Source: Streptomyces violaceusniger Tu 4113
Lineage (GTDB): Bacteria > Actinomycetota > Actinomycetes > Streptomycetales > Streptomycetaceae
DNA length: 64,000 bases
Direction of reading: 5' to 3'
NCBI RefSeq assembly: GCF_000147815.2
Contig: NC_015957.1
Coordinates: 5,084,001-5,148,000 of the forward strand
The position numbers and the translations under genes were made by a program. Of the stretch, positions 63,097-64,000 are shown piece after piece. Numbering within the stretch: the first letter of the stretch is position 1; each line of letters opens with the position of its first letter. A model generated the notes under the pieces. The model did not search any database, was not told the origin of the DNA, and worked only from the letters and a program-made list of their open reading frames with translations.

Positions 63097-64000
63097 GTGC
63101 CGCACAACAGCAAGCAACATGTGTTCGCAGTCATCGAAAGCTTCATGGGAGCCTTGGGGCGCACACCACTGCATGCGGCACGCGCCCAAGGACTGCACAT
63201 CGCATTCGTGACCCGCGATGTGTCCCGCTACACCCCGAACCGCCAGGCCCGTGAGGCGTTCGAGTCATGCGTCGACGATGTGATCGAGGCGGACGTACAC
63301 GACAGCGCCGCGGTGGTCACGGCTCTCGATCAGGCTTACGAGCGGAGTGATCTGCGCGGCGTCTACACAACCCTCGACCACTACGTCCCGGTCGTGGCTG
63401 AGGCCGCGCGCACTCTAGGACTGCCCGGGCTCAACCCCACCGCGGCCTACGCTTGCCGCAACAAGCTGCAGACAAGGCGAGCCGCGGAAGCGGACGGTGT
63501 GGGAGTCCCCGCGTGGGCCTGGGTTCGCTCGGAGGAGGAGGCCGTGACCACCGCCGAGCGCATCGGGCTGCCTTGCGTGGTCAAGCCGATGACAGACGGC
63601 GGCAGCCTGGACGTCAAACTGTGCCGCACAGCCGAGGAAGTGGCCGCGCAGTACCACTCCATCGCCTCGGTTCCCACCGACTACTTTGGCGGGCAGCGCA
63701 TTCCCGGGGCGCTGGTGGAGGAGTACCTCGTTGGGTTCGAAGTGAGCGTCGAGTGCTTTACCTTCCGCGGTGAGCGCACCCTGATCGGTGTGACCGACAA
63801 GGGGCTCGGTGCGCATCCCTACTTCGTCGAAGCCGGTGAAGTCTTTCCCTCGCTTCTTCCGCAGAGCGTCCAAAAGGAGTTAGTCAGCACGGCGTTCGCT
63901 GCGCTCGATGCCGTCGGACACGACTTCGGGTGCGCCCACGTCGAGGTCAGGATGACGGCTTCCGGCCCCAAGCTCATCGAGATCAACGCCCGAATGCCCG
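63097..64000 (+). CDS. ATP-grasp ligase, 3' end beyond window
   Basis: The first 301 codons of an ATP-grasp enzyme from a GTG with GAAAGG upstream; a TTG 30 bases earlier is in frame. The pre-ATP-grasp domain (HVFAVIESFMGALGRTPLHAARAQGLHIAFVTRDVSRYTPN) leads to the linker LGLPGLNPTAAYACRNKLQTRRAAEADGVGVPAWAWV. The nucleotide-binding strands are IGLPCVVKPMTDGGSLDVKLC and GALVEEYLVGFEVSVECFTFRGE, and the metal-binding region AHVEVRMTASGPKLIEINARMP lies at the window edge. It is of the carboxylate-amine ligase (L-amino-acid ligase, BacD-like) type, which forms an amide via an acyl phosphate. The open end is due to the window, not truncation. Confidence 0.85.
   Translation, partial: MPHNSKQHVFAVIESFMGALGRTPLHAARAQGLHIAFVTRDVSRYTPNRQAREAFESCVDDVIEADVHDSAAVVTALDQAYERSDLRGVYTTLDHYVPVVAEAARTLGLPGLNPTAAYACRNKLQTRRAAEADGVGVPAWAWVRSEEEAVTTAERIGLPCVVKPMTDGGSLDVKLCRTAEEVAAQYHSIASVPTDYFGGQRIPGALVEEYLVGFEVSVECFTFRGERTLIGVTDKGLGAHPYFVEAGEVFPSLLPQSVQKELVSTAFAALDAVGHDFGCAHVEVRMTASGPKLIEINARMP

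Noticed and set aside
1..64000. CRISPR arrays or rRNA genes
   Set aside because: No regularly spaced repeats and no rRNA-like conserved stretches were seen on either strand.

Overview
This is a very GC-rich actinobacterial window that most likely comes from a Streptomyces or a close relative. The signs are frequent GTG starts, stop/start overlaps of the ATGA, GTGA and TGATG type, F420-dependent enzymes, a mycothiol-dependent formaldehyde dehydrogenase, a SARP regulator remnant, a DUF742 protein and a gene pair that looks like the telomere proteins of linear Streptomyces replicons. IS elements and decayed genes are dense between about 24.7 and 58.8 kb, which fits a chromosome arm or a large linear plasmid. 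That location is inferred.

Region 1 (0.3-7.1 kb) is a catabolic locus. An MFS transporter and an ABM-type monooxygenase diverge from a GntR/UTRA regulator. The regulator is followed by a luciferase-like (F420-type) oxidoreductase, a transglutaminase-like protein, an aldehyde dehydrogenase and an NADPH:F420 reductase. A perfect 22-bp inverted repeat lies in the divergent gap. The NADPH:F420 reductase could recycle the cofactor that the oxidoreductase uses.

Region 2 (8.1-10.7 kb) is debris: an IS701-type transposase interrupted by a 3'-truncated group II intron, and a frameshifted hypothetical gene.

Region 3 (10.9-24.7 kb) is a second catabolic cluster. A GntR/FCD regulator diverges from a long operon: FAH-family hydrolase, VOC extradiol dioxygenase, FAD aromatic hydroxylase, old yellow enzyme, cytochrome P450, KstD-like flavoprotein, [2Fe-2S] ferredoxin, ferredoxin reductase, mycothiol-dependent formaldehyde dehydrogenase, metallo-beta-lactamase-fold hydrolase and an ACMSD/resorcylate-decarboxylase-type amidohydrolase. 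My reading is oxidative demethylation of a methoxylated aromatic by the P450 chain, formaldehyde disposal through mycothiol, then ring hydroxylation, extradiol cleavage and hydrolysis. The substrate is unknown.

Region 4 (24.7-49.5 kb) is a mobile and accessory zone. It holds a fatty-acid desaturase, a decayed Mu/TnsB-type transposase, a recombinase / XRE / zinc-ribbon-integrase trio, an EACC1 plus membrane caspase conflict (defence) module, an IS3 element whose right inverted repeat is split by an intact IS1182 element, a decayed SARP, an IS256 element with an 8-bp target duplication, a small sigma factor/DUF742 operon with a frameshifted sigma gene, and a Tap/Tpg-like (Tac/Tpc-like) gene pair.

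Region 5 (49.6-58.9 kb) holds a second, heavily decayed XRE plus zinc-ribbon integrase with an IS5/IS427-type insertion at CTAG, a crcB-DUF190-crcB fluoride exporter operon, another luciferase-like oxidoreductase, and more IS copies.

Region 6 (59.1-64 kb, open at the right edge) reads as the start of a biosynthetic locus: O-methyltransferase, MHS-type transporter, FemX/GNAT-like aminoacyl transferase and an ATP-grasp ligase that runs off the window.

No rRNA, tRNA or CRISPR array was seen.
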